Counted from the first letter of the stretch, positions 25,338 through 34,079 are shown. The stretch is DNA of 64,000 nt from Bacillus alkalicellulosilyticus (GCF_002019795.1 NZ_KV917381.1:698001-762000); one strand, 5' to 3'. Program-made: numbers and translations. Notes: generated from the letters alone by a model not told the origin.

Positions 25338-26216
25338 CTATTTAGCTTCCGTCACATAGGCAGTTACAACAGTTTGACGTAATGCATTGTTACTTACCTT
25401 TACATGGATGTATTTTTTCGTGACTTTCCCTTTGTGATCAGTGATTGTAATTGTGATTGTATCTTCTCTCAAATGCTCAGGGTAATCGCCCAATTGGATA
25501 TGGCCTTCAGCTGAGGTAGGTGATCCTGCAGCTATCTCCGCTTGTTCCTCTGGACTCAAGTTATCGAATTCCTCTGGATTAAAGTCATCGACCGGAATGC
25601 CGTAGCCAAGAAACTGTGAAAAGTTATCACTTGCAGCCCATTTATATAAATTCCACGCGTCCCAACGATACCAGATTTTATCATACTCATTGAAATCTTC
25701 ACTAAAAGTCATCGTAATTTCTTTTTCATATATGGAATCCCAATCATGAATCCTTATTTGTTTTTCTTCGTCAAAATAAGAAGTATATTCTATGTCCCAG
25801 TATTTTTCATGTTGAGTTTCTGTCCAATCTACTGCATCCAAATATTCCTTTTCAGTACTAATTTCGATTTTGGCAATGTTTTCTCCCTCAATGAAGAATT
25901 GTAAATCGGGTCTTGAGTTAACTTGTCTAACAGATGTTCCAAGCTCTTCACGAGTTAATCCAATGTCATCTAACGTAATTTTCGTTCCATCCGAATCAAT
26001 GAGTGTAACCCCATAAGCTGACGTATTTCCTCCATTAGGTATATTTATGACGACGAGCACGGCCAAGACAAGACAAGCAGCCACAGTAACTCCTTTTATC
26101 CATGTCATCTTCATTCTTTTTTGTTTCACTGTTTGCTCAATAATCGAATCAAGCTTATCAGTTGGCACATCAATTTTGTCTAATTCTCTTTTGAAATCAG
26201 GAAATTGTTCAGCCAT
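25338..26216 (-). CDS. Membrane-anchored anti-sigma factor-like protein
   Basis: A 292-residue protein. Residues 1-35 are cytoplasmic (MAEQFPDFKRELDKIDVPTD...), one membrane helix follows (about 39-60, VTVAACLVLAVLVVINIPNG), and an extracellular domain of about 230 residues ends IHVKVSNNALRQTVVTAYV. The layout matches anti-sigma factors with a DUF4179-like extracellular part, cognate to the adjacent ECF sigma gene. Its ATG overlaps the end of the intact sigma frame (ATGGCTGA), so coupled translation was once, or still is, likely. Signal unknown. Confidence 0.75.
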   Translation of the reverse strand: MAEQFPDFKRELDKIDVPTDKLDSIIEQTVKQKRMKMTWIKGVTVAACLVLAVLVVINIPNGGNTSAYGVTLIDSDGTKITLDDIGLTREELGTSVRQVNSRPDLQFFIEGENIAKIEISTEKEYLDAVDWTETQHEKYWDIEYTSYFDEEKQIRIHDWDSIYEKEITMTFSEDFNEYDKIWYRWDAWNLYKWAASDNFSQFLGYGIPVDDFNPEEFDNLSPEEQAEIAAGSPTSAEGHIQLGDYPEHLREDTITITITDHKGKVTKKYIHVKVSNNALRQTVVTAYVTEAK

Positions 26217-26738
26217 TTGCGCAGTCCTCCTTTAACATAGTTCGTAACTGTTGAATTCCTCGGTGAATGTTTGTTTTTCGGTACCTTCTGGACAATCCAA
26301 TATATCCGCAATTTCCTTTACAGAATAATCTTTGTAAAACCTTAGAAGTAAGACGGACTTATATTTTTCTTCTAACTCTGTAATCGCTTGTAACAAATCA
26401 AGGTCGCGGTGATGTTCCGCAAAAAAATGGTCATTTGTTCGGTTCTCAATAAACTCCTTTTCCATAGGGATAACTCTTTTCTTTTTATTCAACAACTCAA
26501 TAGCTGTATTTATGAGAATACGTGTCAGCCAAGTTGAAAAATATCTTTCTTCCTTTAGCGAATGAATCGAGGTAAATGCTTTTAAGATGGTTTCTTGAAA
26601 TACCTCAAGCGCTTCATCCTCGTTTTTCATATAGACAAAAGCTATTTTATAAAGCTTGCTTTTTTCGCTTTCCATAAGGATTTGAAATGCTTTTTTATTT
26701 CCTTTTTTAGCCTTTTTGACTATTTTTACATCATGCAA
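26209..26738 (-). CDS. ECF-type RNA polymerase sigma factor, 3' end frameshifted
   Basis: A sigma-70 family ECF factor starting at TTG with GGAGGGC upstream. Region 2 contains ALEVFQETILKAFTSIHSL (about 42-60), and region 4 contains YKSVLLLRFYKDYSVKEIADIL (about 125-146). As read, the frame ends at 26232 with an atypical tail (FTEEFNSYELC). A one-base shift after GTEK, in a run of five A, yields NIHRGIQQLRTMLKEDCANG and a TGA at 26209, a proper recognition helix. So either an A was lost, the sequence contains an error, or ribosomes slip -1 there. The next gene encodes its anti-sigma factor. Confidence 0.75.
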
Positions 26739-26769
26739 TGAGTTGCCCTCCTTTCAAGTTTTCTAATAG

Positions 26770-26799
26770 TTAGAGCAACAACCTATTAAAAACGTTTCA
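26770..26799 (-). promoter_or_regulatory. Possible ECF-type autoregulatory promoter
   Basis: On the minus strand TGAAAC (-35) is followed 17 bp later by GCTCTAA, close to the Bacillus ECF -10 CGTCTAA. It lies about 30 bp before the sigma start codon. The -35 is exact, the -10 is imperfect. Confidence 0.4.
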
Positions 26800-26934
26800 A
26801 ATTGTATACATTTTTTTCTAGTCTCTTTTTACATTACCATTTACTAGTTTGAGACGGGAATATAAATTGTTTCAAGGAATTTCGTAATAAAAGTGGAAAT
26901 GAAATAACAATAGAGGAAAAGAGGGCGTGAGAAA

Positions 26935-27681
26935 GTGAACCAACAAAGTAAAGTAAATAAACAAGCATGGGAGTACAGAGCCTATGAGTTTTGGATTCAA
27001 AGAGACGGGTCTCCTATCGATAAAGCGAAAGAAATCATGGCTAACCCAAAGGCTTCTTTAAAAAAACATGCACCCTATTTTCATAACATTGAAGGGAAGA
27101 GCATCGCAAACCTATGCGGATCTAATGGTCGAAAGGCAGTTCCATTATCGTTACTAGGAGCTGATGTCACAGTGTTTGATTTATCAGAAGAAAATAAAAG
27201 GTATGCAATCGAGTTAGCTGCATGTGCAAACACTTCAATCGACTTTATAGTTGGTGACATCTATGACATTGATGTCAAATCGTATGGCGAACGCTTCGAT
27301 ATCCTTTATTTAGAAGGTGGGGTCTTGCATTACTTTGAAGATATCAATCGGTTAATGAAGCTTCTTTATTCTCTTTTAAAAAAGGATGGAACAATGATTT
27401 TAAGTGATTTCCACCCTCTTAGAAGATGCATTCGACCTGACTTTACAATTGAAGCTACCTACTTTGACAATGAACTGCAAAGCGGGGACCTCGCATATAA
27501 GCATCAATTTTCCGAACAAGAACAACGTGATTTCCCTAGTGTATTAATTCGACCTTTTACGTTAAGTGAAATCTTAAATGCAGTGATTACATCCCAGTTT
27601 ACTATCCAAAAGTTTGATGAACATCGTGGTTGGAATAATGAAAATATTCCTTGGGAGTTTACAGTTATAGCGTCTAAATAA
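26935..27681 (+). CDS. Class I SAM-dependent methyltransferase
   Basis: A 248-residue Rossmann-fold methyltransferase. Motif I reads IANLCGSNGRKAVPLSLLGA (about 57-76), an unusual CGSNGR in place of GxGxG. VTVFDLSEENKRYA supplies the acidic residue binding SAM ribose, and FDILYLEGGVLHYF is motif IV. The N terminus (NKQAWEYRAYEFWIQRDGSP) is like Bacillus small-molecule methyltransferases. The substrate is unknown. GTG start. It is followed after 24 bp by a HAD hydrolase gene. Confidence 0.8.
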   Translation: MNQQSKVNKQAWEYRAYEFWIQRDGSPIDKAKEIMANPKASLKKHAPYFHNIEGKSIANLCGSNGRKAVPLSLLGADVTVFDLSEENKRYAIELAACANTSIDFIVGDIYDIDVKSYGERFDILYLEGGVLHYFEDINRLMKLLYSLLKKDGTMILSDFHPLRRCIRPDFTIEATYFDNELQSGDLAYKHQFSEQEQRDFPSVLIRPFTLSEILNAVITSQFTIQKFDEHRGWNNENIPWEFTVIASK

Positions 27682-27705
27682 CTTTAGGGGAAAGAGGGGA
27701 AACTG

Positions 27706-28377
27706 ATGATTAAATCAGTTATATTTGATTTAGACGGAACACTACTTGACCGAGATGAGTCGGTAAAACAATTTATTGCTTGCCAGTATGAAAGATTATC
27801 GACCTATCTCGGTCATATTCCAAAAGAGAAGTATGTGACACGATTTATAGAACTGGATCAACGAGGGTATGTGTGGAAAGACAAAGTGTATCAACAAATA
27901 GTCGAGGAGTATAAGATATGCGGAATCAGTTGGGAAGCACTGTTACGAGATTATAAAAATAAGTTTAAAAATCACTGCGTACCCTTTCCAAACCTTATCG
28001 AAATGTTAGAGGCATTACAAAAGCAGTACATCTCCTTAGGAATGATTACAAATGGATATGGACAATTTCAAATGGATAACATAGAAGCTCTATGCATAAC
28101 ATCATATTTTGATAGTATCCTAATATCTGAGTGGGAAGGCATCAAAAAACCCAACCCCGAAATTTTCAAGAGAGCACTACACAAACTTAACGTCTTGCCG
28201 AATGAAAGCATCTTTGTTGGAGACCATCCAGAAAACGATGTTTATGCTGCACAAAAGGTCGGGATGAAAGGAGTTTGGAAGAAGGACTTGCAATGGAACG
28301 ATGTCGAAGCAGATTTCATTGTAACTAACTTGATAGAGGTTCCTTCACTTATTGAACAAATAAACCTCAAATCTTAA
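27706..28377 (+). CDS. HAD-family hydrolase
   Basis: A 223-residue haloacid dehalogenase-like phosphatase. Motif I FDLDGTLLDRDE (about 7-18), motif II GMITNGYG (about 110-117), the lysine in IKKPNPEIF (about 145-153) and motif III FVGDHPENDVYAA (about 168-180) are intact. A helical cap lies between motifs I and II. Resembles YjjG/phosphoglycolate phosphatase-like enzymes; substrate unknown. Probably co-transcribed with the methyltransferase. Confidence 0.85.
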   Translation: MIKSVIFDLDGTLLDRDESVKQFIACQYERLSTYLGHIPKEKYVTRFIELDQRGYVWKDKVYQQIVEEYKICGISWEALLRDYKNKFKNHCVPFPNLIEMLEALQKQYISLGMITNGYGQFQMDNIEALCITSYFDSILISEWEGIKKPNPEIFKRALHKLNVLPNESIFVGDHPENDVYAAQKVGMKGVWKKDLQWNDVEADFIVTNLIEVPSLIEQINLKS

Positions 28378-28399
28378 TACAGATAATATGCCCTTTAGC

Positions 28400-28436
28400 A
28401 AAAAGCGTTTCTGTCACAGCAGCAGGAGCGCTTTTT
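28400..28436 (+). terminator. Intrinsic terminator
   Basis: AAAAAGCG and CGCTTTTT arms with an inner CTG/CAG stem, followed by T, shortly after the HAD gene. Confidence 0.65.
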
Positions 28437-28513
28437 CCCTATTAATTACAAATAGTAGAGATTGTTCTGGGTTTATATGGTAAGATATTTGTGTGATGTA
28501 AGGAGGTACAGCA

Positions 28514-28762
28514 TTGGATAATAGAAACCTCTATATAAACATGATTGTAGGGTCGATAGGAATTATTTTAATCGCACTAGGAATATTCGAATTCCTATCA
28601 ATAGTTGAGAGTACAACAGGGTATATACTGACGATACTCGGTTTTATGATAATCGTTCACTATATCTACCATTTAGAAAAGAAAGCTGGAATTAGTGATA
28701 CAATTATTTGGATTCGAGCAAGTATTCTTATCATAATTCTAGCTAGTATTTATTTCATATAG
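28514..28762 (+). CDS. Small three-helix membrane protein
   Basis: An 82-residue protein beginning at a TTG 7 bp after GTAAGGAGG. Three hydrophobic segments (about 8-27, 33-53 and 62-82) are joined by short loops, with HYIYHLEKKAG in the middle. No family is recognised. It lies 15 bp before another small membrane-protein gene and upstream of ccdA. Confidence 0.6.
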   Translation: MDNRNLYINMIVGSIGIILIALGIFEFLSIVESTTGYILTILGFMIIVHYIYHLEKKAGISDTIIWIRASILIIILASIYFI

Positions 28763-28777
28763 AAAGGAACAAATGCA

Positions 28778-28891
28778 ATGAATCTACTTAAAAGAGGATC
28801 GAAATACATCATGATTTTTGGAATAGGCTTCCTTATTGGGATGTTAATGTTAACATTTTGGGGAATTTACGATTATATATTCTATGGGTAA
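28778..28891 (+). CDS. Single-span small membrane protein
   Basis: A 37-residue protein (MNLLKRGSKYIMIFGIGFLI...) with a basic N terminus and one hydrophobic helix ending in WGIYDYIFYG. The ATG follows AGAAAGGAAC. It lies between two membrane-protein genes, and its composition is typical of real membrane miniproteins. Function unknown. Confidence 0.5.
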   Translation: MNLLKRGSKYIMIFGIGFLIGMLMLTFWGIYDYIFYG

Positions 28892-28956
28892 TTACTGATT
28901 AGTTCGTTGATTTAAAATAAGTCCTAAAAAGAGATTATCGAAAGGAATGTTTTAAA

Positions 28957-29667
28957 GTGCCTGAAGTTACGATACTATTAGCTTTTGCAGCAGGAGTATT
29001 AGCTTTTGTTTCTCCCTGTACCTTACCTCTTTACCCTTCGTTTATTTCCTATATTACTGGTATTTCGGTTAATGAATTAAAAGAAAACAAGAAATTATGG
29101 AAGGTAACTATGGCCCATTCTATAATTTTTTGTCTAGGTTTTTCCTTTATATATTATGTCTTCGGTTTCTCTGCAAGCATGGTGGGTAGTTTATTAATTC
29201 AGTATCAACCATTGATTCAGAAATTAGGAGGAATTTTTCTAGTACTCATTGGCTTATTTCTTGCTGGTATCATAGAACCTAAACTGTTATTTTCTGAACT
29301 GCGGATTAAATATCGTCCTAACAAAATTTCATATGTAAATACATTTATTATCGGAGTCGTTTTTTCAGCAGGATGGACGGCTTGTATAGGTCCTATTTTT
29401 GGGGCAATCATGTATTCGGCTATGGCTAATCCAACCAAAGCGTTTGTAAATATCACTGCCTTTTCATTAGGATTCTCATTGCCATTCATCGCAATGGGCT
29501 TTGCCATTGGAAAAGTTCGTTTTATTACTAAATATTCCTCAATATTAATGAAAATTGGTGGAGTAATTATGGTGCTTTTAGGAATCATTATATTTTTCGG
29601 TAAGATGTATTACATTAATATTTTTGGGAACCAAATTCAAGAGTTTATCACTCGTATTTTTACTTAA
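28957..29667 (+). CDS. ccdA: Cytochrome c biogenesis protein CcdA
   Basis: A 236-residue six-helix membrane protein transferring reducing equivalents from thioredoxin to the outside. The two redox Cys lie in FVSPCTLPLYPSFISYITG (about 17-35) and AGWTACIGPIFG (about 142-153), the CcdA/DsbD core signature. A GTG start is used with GAAAGG upstream. The next gene encodes a membrane-anchored thioredoxin of ResA type, a natural partner. Confidence 0.92.
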   Translation: MPEVTILLAFAAGVLAFVSPCTLPLYPSFISYITGISVNELKENKKLWKVTMAHSIIFCLGFSFIYYVFGFSASMVGSLLIQYQPLIQKLGGIFLVLIGLFLAGIIEPKLLFSELRIKYRPNKISYVNTFIIGVVFSAGWTACIGPIFGAIMYSAMANPTKAFVNITAFSLGFSLPFIAMGFAIGKVRFITKYSSILMKIGGVIMVLLGIIIFFGKMYYINIFGNQIQEFITRIFT

Positions 29668-29691
29668 TTACAGGCTATTGAGGTGGACATA

Positions 29692-30225
29692 ATGAAGCGA
29701 AAACGGTTAATCACAAGAACCGTTATTTTATCTTTTTTACTATTAGCGATAGGATATACGTTTTATTTCAGCTTTTTTAATGAAAGGAATAGTATACAAA
29801 TCGGCGCTAAATCCATAAATTTTGTCCTTGAGGATATCGATGGACAACTCGTAGAATTGAATGAATATAAAGGGAAAGGAGTCTTCTTAAATTTCTGGGG
29901 GACGTTTTGTCCTGAATGTGTTACAGAAATGCCAATAATGGAACAACTGTATCAGGAATATTCAGATAAGGGAATTGAGTTAATCGCAATTAATGCAGGG
30001 GAAACAAAACTCTCAGTTCAACGATTTGTGGAACGTATGAATCTTTCGTTTCCTGTTGTCATTGATACGGGAAAAGGGATTTATGATGCATATGGAATTA
30101 ACCCTCTACCCACAACGGTGCTAATTAATGAGTACGGTGATATTGTCGATGTATATACTGGTCCTTTGACAGAAGAAATTACTAGAGAATTTCTGGAGCA
30201 AATTAAACCTGCTGAGTACAACTAA
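29692..30225 (+). CDS. Membrane-anchored thiol-disulfide oxidoreductase, ResA-like
   Basis: A 177-residue protein starting MKRKRLITRT with AGGTGG upstream. One N-terminal membrane helix (about 9-28) is followed by an extracytoplasmic thioredoxin domain with active site FWGTFCPECVTEMP (about 66-79, CPEC) and cis-Pro in NPLPTTVLI (about 138-146). ResA of B. subtilis carries CEPC, so the active-site pair is shared but the order of the inner residues differs. It probably reduces apocytochrome c or other outer thiols with electrons from CcdA. Confidence 0.85.
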   Translation: MKRKRLITRTVILSFLLLAIGYTFYFSFFNERNSIQIGAKSINFVLEDIDGQLVELNEYKGKGVFLNFWGTFCPECVTEMPIMEQLYQEYSDKGIELIAINAGETKLSVQRFVERMNLSFPVVIDTGKGIYDAYGINPLPTTVLINEYGDIVDVYTGPLTEEITREFLEQIKPAEYN

Positions 30226-30248
30226 TTTAATTAGTGAGGAGCTTGTAA

Positions 30249-30407
30249 ATGAATAATTGGTGGTACGGTTTATATTTTTTGATATTAGGAGTTATTTCTT
30301 TTTTTACAGGAGAAATCATAACGTTTATTATGCTCGGTTTTATCCTAATTAGTTTAAATAATATAAACAACACACTGAAAAAAATGTCAAAGCAAGATAA
30401 AATATAA
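30249..30407 (+). CDS. Small two-helix membrane protein
   Basis: A 52-residue protein: N-terminal NNWWYGLYFLILGVISFF, a second hydrophobic segment, and a charged tail NNTLKKMSKQDKI. The ATG follows TGAGGAGC. It directly follows the ResA-like gene and may belong to the same transcript. Not recognised. Confidence 0.55.
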   Translation: MNNWWYGLYFLILGVISFFTGEIITFIMLGFILISLNNINNTLKKMSKQDKI

Positions 30408-30434
30408 AATCTATTAGGATTATATCGGATAAAT

Positions 30435-30662
30435 ATGGAGGAGGTGGTTTACACGGAATCAATTAAAAAATTGACATCGGTACAGAGAATGGTTTTGATA
30501 GGTACAGTGGCTCTACTTGTTGTCGCTATACTGTTGGCAACCCAATCTTACTTCAGTTATGTGGAAGTGACTACTGCAGCAAATAACTGCTATGATTTAG
30601 GTGGATATCCTTCGATTGAAAAGTCTGGGTTTAAGATGACTTATTTCTCATGTGAGGTGTAA
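30435..30662 (+). CDS. Small membrane-anchored protein with outer Cys pair
   Basis: A 75-residue protein with one membrane helix (about 20-40) and a short outer part containing two cysteines (NNCYDLGGYP and TYFSCEV). The cysteine pair and the position after ccdA and a ResA-like gene suggest a disulfide-bonded product or substrate; this is inference. The start is uncertain, because the purine-rich GGAGGAGG lies inside the first codons. Confidence 0.5.
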   Translation: MEEVVYTESIKKLTSVQRMVLIGTVALLVVAILLATQSYFSYVEVTTAANNCYDLGGYPSIEKSGFKMTYFSCEV

Positions 30663-30691
30663 CAGGTGGTTTGTGAGGGAGGAATTTTTGT

Positions 30692-31468
30692 ATGGACAAA
30701 ACAAAATTATTAGAACAGTTAGTGGACATGGAACAACAGTATGTACGTCTGTTTTCAGATGCGATAGAAACCGATGAAGCTATTACATTTAGCGATTGTG
30801 CCATACCTGATATGTACTCTCACAATTTTTCGTGGTACAAGTCAAGTGAAGGGTTACATGACTTCATTTGTAAATCACTCAAAAAAAAGGAAACAATCGC
30901 TAGTGGTTTTTTTAGAGTGGAGACAACAACTCCAATACGTAAAGAGTTTCTTGATCGTTTACCAGTGCAACCACAAGTATGTACATATGACATCATGTTT
31001 TTTGAAACAAAACAGTATCATAGCCTAAAAGGAAATCCTGTATGCACAATTAAAAAAGCAACTGATGAAACCGTATTAGAAGACGGAATTGATGTAGATA
31101 TAGTAGCCAATCAAGAAGAGATGGGCCTTGATTTTGCAACAAGGAGAATCAACAGAAAAGCTGAAGTCTATAAATCTAATAAAATGTTAGACATGTTTGT
31201 ATGCTATAAAGGAAAGACACCCATCGGGAATATTGAATATATGTCGCGAGAAGGAATTGTAAAACTAGACGATTTTAGTATTTTAGAGCAGTATCAAAGA
31301 AAAGGATTTGGAACTGCCGTTTTAAAATATGTCTTAGAACAAGCCTATACCACAAACAATGAAATCGCATATCTCATAACAGATAACGAGGATACAGCAA
31401 AAGAAATGTACGAAAAGAACGGATTTTCAAAAATTGGTGTGAAAACAGAGCTATTGTTTTTTCTTTAA
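30692..31468 (+). CDS. GNAT-family acetyltransferase
   Basis: A 258-residue protein. The C-terminal half carries the GNAT fold: LDDFSILEQYQRKGFGTAVL (about 190-209) with the QRKGFG acetyl-CoA loop, and KEMYEKNGFSKIG (about 238-250). The N-terminal half (about 1-120) is a second, degenerate GNAT-like domain. Substrate unknown. GAGGGAGG precedes the ATG. Confidence 0.78.
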   Translation: MDKTKLLEQLVDMEQQYVRLFSDAIETDEAITFSDCAIPDMYSHNFSWYKSSEGLHDFICKSLKKKETIASGFFRVETTTPIRKEFLDRLPVQPQVCTYDIMFFETKQYHSLKGNPVCTIKKATDETVLEDGIDVDIVANQEEMGLDFATRRINRKAEVYKSNKMLDMFVCYKGKTPIGNIEYMSREGIVKLDDFSILEQYQRKGFGTAVLKYVLEQAYTTNNEIAYLITDNEDTAKEMYEKNGFSKIGVKTELLFFL

Positions 31469-31553
31469 TAAATATAGATGCTATAAAAGAGCAGTGCACA
31501 TTAAAATGGCTGTGTTCTTTTATGTATATCTTCTAATCGGGAGGAAAACAATT

Positions 31554-32018
31554 ATGACAACAGTATACGTAACGGGCTTATCAGGGGTAGGGAAGTCATC
31601 GGCCCTAATGCACTTAGCAGAACAAGGATTTAAAGTTATTGATACCGATTATGGCTATACAACGGTTGGAAAGACGAAAGACGGAGAAGAAGTAATGCTA
31701 GATGAAGAGAAAATGAATCAACTCCTTCAAGAACATGGAGAATCTCATTTGTTTATTTCCGGATGTTATTCGAACCAAAGCAAGTTCTATAAGTTGGTTG
31801 ATTATATTGTGCTTTTATCAGCTGACCTTGATGTGATGTTGCAGCGAGTGGTAGAAAGGACTACTAATGATTTCGGGAAGAATGAACAGGAAAGAGAAGA
31901 GATTATAGCTAGTTTTACATATGTATTGCCATTATTAAAAGATAGTTCGGATCTGGTGATTGATACAACGAACAAAGACGTGGACGTCGTTTGTGAGGAA
32001 CTAAAGCGGTTGTTATAA
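31554..32018 (+). CDS. P-loop kinase-like ATPase
   Basis: A 154-residue nucleotide-binding protein starting MTTVYVTGLSGVGKSSALM; the Walker A is GLSGVGKS (about 8-15). FISGCYSNQSKFY and VIDTTNKDVDVV follow. Length and layout match small-molecule kinases of the shikimate/gluconate/adenylate-kinase type. AGGAAA lies upstream of this ATG; a longer reading from 31494 lacks a ribosome binding site. Substrate unknown. Confidence 0.75.
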   Translation: MTTVYVTGLSGVGKSSALMHLAEQGFKVIDTDYGYTTVGKTKDGEEVMLDEEKMNQLLQEHGESHLFISGCYSNQSKFYKLVDYIVLLSADLDVMLQRVVERTTNDFGKNEQEREEIIASFTYVLPLLKDSSDLVIDTTNKDVDVVCEELKRLL

Positions 32019-32053
32019 GCTGGAACAAAAGCTATCCTAACTTTTGTTCCAGC
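32019..32053. terminator. Bidirectional intrinsic terminator
   Basis: A 13-bp perfect stem (GCTGGAACAAAAG/CTTTTGTTCCAGC) lies between convergent genes. Same core as the terminator at 7072. Confidence 0.85.
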
Positions 32054-32070
32054 CTTTACACTATTTCGGA

Positions 32071-33366
32071 TTACTCTGCTTTTATCTTTTCCATTGGTAT
32101 CTCTAGCCCATCTTCACTAAAGGTGAGCTTATTGACGTTTCCATCGGTATCCTTTTTAAAAGAAAGCAGCCCTGTCGACATTCCAATTGTAAAAATATCT
32201 TCTTCGTCTGATTGAGTAATAGCTTTTAATTCAGCTTGATAAGCGGGTGCCGTTGAATCATAGAATACCATTCTCCCGTCTATGTATTCGGCGGTAAAAG
32301 GAACGCCCATTGTTGGTTCCATATAGGTACCGGTGTATTTTTCTGCGGTATTTCGTTGTAATTCAATTGACGATTGTTGTTGGGGTAAAGCGGTATCATT
32401 TCCATTTAGAATTGACCGAATGTCACGGGTTATCGTTTCCATTCGTGGGCCAAAATAGACACGATTACTTAAAATGATGATGACTAGACCTTCTTCTGGA
32501 TAACGACTAATAATAGAGTTAAACCCTGTAATTCGTCCATCATGGTATACCCCATCTTCAGTCACAAACCAACCATACCCAAAGTTTCCAATGTGTTTCG
32601 TGAATAATAATTTTCGAGACTCCGAACTCAAAATCATATCCGTATAAAGAGAACGGTCCCATTTATATAAGTCTTCTACTGTAGAATACATAGCACCAGC
32701 CCCGTAAAAACTTGATATGTTCCAATCCGGAGTTTCCTTATAACCATGCATCGTACCAGAGTATCCTTTCGTCTTGCCGGCTTGATTCAGTCCATTTGTA
32801 ACCACTCCGGTGTCATTCATTGACAAAGGGGTAAAAATGGTTTGCTTCAGGTAAACATCATAGGGAAGTCCGGTTATGCTTTCAATAATTTGCGCTAAGA
32901 GAACGTAGCCAGAGTTGCTATAATGGCATGATGTACCTGGCGGAAAGGAAAGAGGTTTGTCTCTAATTATGTCTATAATCTGATCAGGTGAAAGTATCTT
33001 ATCTTTAGTATTGTAGAAGTCAGCGGTTTCTGTATAGTTTGGGATACCAGAACTATGAGTTAATAACTGGTGTATGGTAATCTGAGAGGCATGAGGGTAA
33101 TGAGTAATATACTTGTCGATCGTATCATCACAATGAAGTTTTCCTTCTTCTTGTAGTTTCATAATTGCGGCTGCAATGAATTGCTTCGAGACAGAGCCAA
33201 TTAAAAATGGAGTCGAGGAAATATGTGGAATTTGCTTTTCATAATCCGACATGCCATAGCTTTTAGTAAAAAGAATGGATTTTCCTCTAGCAATCAATAC
33301 ATTTCCAATGAAATATCCTAGCTCGTAGTTGCGTTGCAAAAATTGTTCGATTTTCTCGTTAATCAC
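32071..33366 (-). CDS. Serine hydrolase of the beta-lactamase/PBP4* family
   Basis: A 431-residue class C beta-lactamase-like hydrolase. The catalytic SVSK (about 57-60), tyrosine motif YSNSGY (about 150-155) and the third motif HDGRITGFNS (about 278-287) are present. A C-terminal beta-rich extension (about 345-425) is typical of the D-aminopeptidase/PBP4* subgroup. There is no signal peptide, so it may act in the cytoplasm. GTG start after AGGTGATG. Substrate unknown. Confidence 0.85.
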   Translation of the reverse strand: MINEKIEQFLQRNYELGYFIGNVLIARGKSILFTKSYGMSDYEKQIPHISSTPFLIGSVSKQFIAAAIMKLQEEGKLHCDDTIDKYITHYPHASQITIHQLLTHSSGIPNYTETADFYNTKDKILSPDQIIDIIRDKPLSFPPGTSCHYSNSGYVLLAQIIESITGLPYDVYLKQTIFTPLSMNDTGVVTNGLNQAGKTKGYSGTMHGYKETPDWNISSFYGAGAMYSTVEDLYKWDRSLYTDMILSSESRKLLFTKHIGNFGYGWFVTEDGVYHDGRITGFNSIISRYPEEGLVIIILSNRVYFGPRMETITRDIRSILNGNDTALPQQQSSIELQRNTAEKYTGTYMEPTMGVPFTAEYIDGRMVFYDSTAPAYQAELKAITQSDEEDIFTIGMSTGLLSFKKDTDGNVNKLTFSEDGLEIPMEKIKAE

Positions 33367-33477
33367 TATACATCACCTACTTTTTAATATATTTCTAGTG
33401 TAGTAGATAAGGAAGAATTATACAAATGCAAAATGAATAAAAACAGAGGGGCGAGTAGGGAAATTTTTTAAACAAAC

Positions 33478-33503
33478 TGAAACTTTTTTGTAATTCACAC
33501 GTC
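33478..33503 (+). promoter_or_regulatory. ECF sigma promoter, autoregulatory
   Basis: TGAAAC (33478-33483), a 16-bp spacer and CGTC (33500-33503) match the Bacillus extracytoplasmic-function sigma consensus (SigW/SigX/SigM/SigV type). It lies 48 bp before the start of an ECF sigma gene. Confidence 0.75.
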
Positions 33504-33551
33504 TTTAGGAAAAGTCATTTTCACGACATCCAAAGAGAAAGAGGTGGTCAA

Positions 33552-34079
33552 ATGTCTGATGAACTTGCCAAACAACAAATTCAAGAATGGTACGAACAAT
33601 ATAGTGATGAAATTTATCGCTTTGTTTTGCTCATGATCGGTGATCAAGACCAAGCAAAGGATGTAACACAAGACACCTTTTTAAAGGCGTACCAATCAAT
33701 GGACTATTTTCAAGGAAATACGTCAGATAAGAATTGGCTTTATAAGATTGCTAGAAACGGGAGCGTCGATTATATTCGTAAAAAGAAACCGATTCGTTTC
33801 ATCCTAGATTCGATATCAACAATACCTTCGACAGAATATTGTCCCGAGAAAATTTCTTTGTTAGGAGAAAAAGAAGAACAGCTTTACCGTTCGTTACACA
33901 AATTAAAACGCTCCTACAGAGAAGTCATTATTTTACGAAAGATAAAAGAACTATCAATTCAGGAAACGGCAGACGTGCTTGGATGGAATGAAAGTAAAGT
34001 AAAAACAACCTTGTTTCGTGGGCAAGCAGCATTAAAGAAGCAAATGGTCGAGGAGGGATATACGCATGAAACGATGTAA
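33552..34079 (+). CDS. ECF-type RNA polymerase sigma factor
   Basis: A 175-residue sigma-70 factor. Region 2 has QDQAKDVTQDTFLKAYQSMDYF (about 27-48) and NWLYKIARNGSVDYIRKKK (about 54-72). Region 4 has LKRSYREVIILRKIKELSIQ and LGWNESKVKTTLFRGQAAL (about 142-160). Full length and intact, unlike the frameshifted sigma gene at 26.2-26.7 kb. AGAGGTGG precedes the ATG. The 3' end overlaps the next gene by 14 bp. An ECF promoter upstream implies autoregulation. Confidence 0.92.
   Translation: MSDELAKQQIQEWYEQYSDEIYRFVLLMIGDQDQAKDVTQDTFLKAYQSMDYFQGNTSDKNWLYKIARNGSVDYIRKKKPIRFILDSISTIPSTEYCPEKISLLGEKEEQLYRSLHKLKRSYREVIILRKIKELSIQETADVLGWNESKVKTTLFRGQAALKKQMVEEGYTHETM

Noticed and set aside
26232-26290. 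Programmed -1 frameshift as the firm explanation of the sigma tail
   Set aside because: The slippery site is imperfect (GAAAAAC, five A) and no downstream pseudoknot was found. It is kept only as an alternative to deletion or sequencing error.
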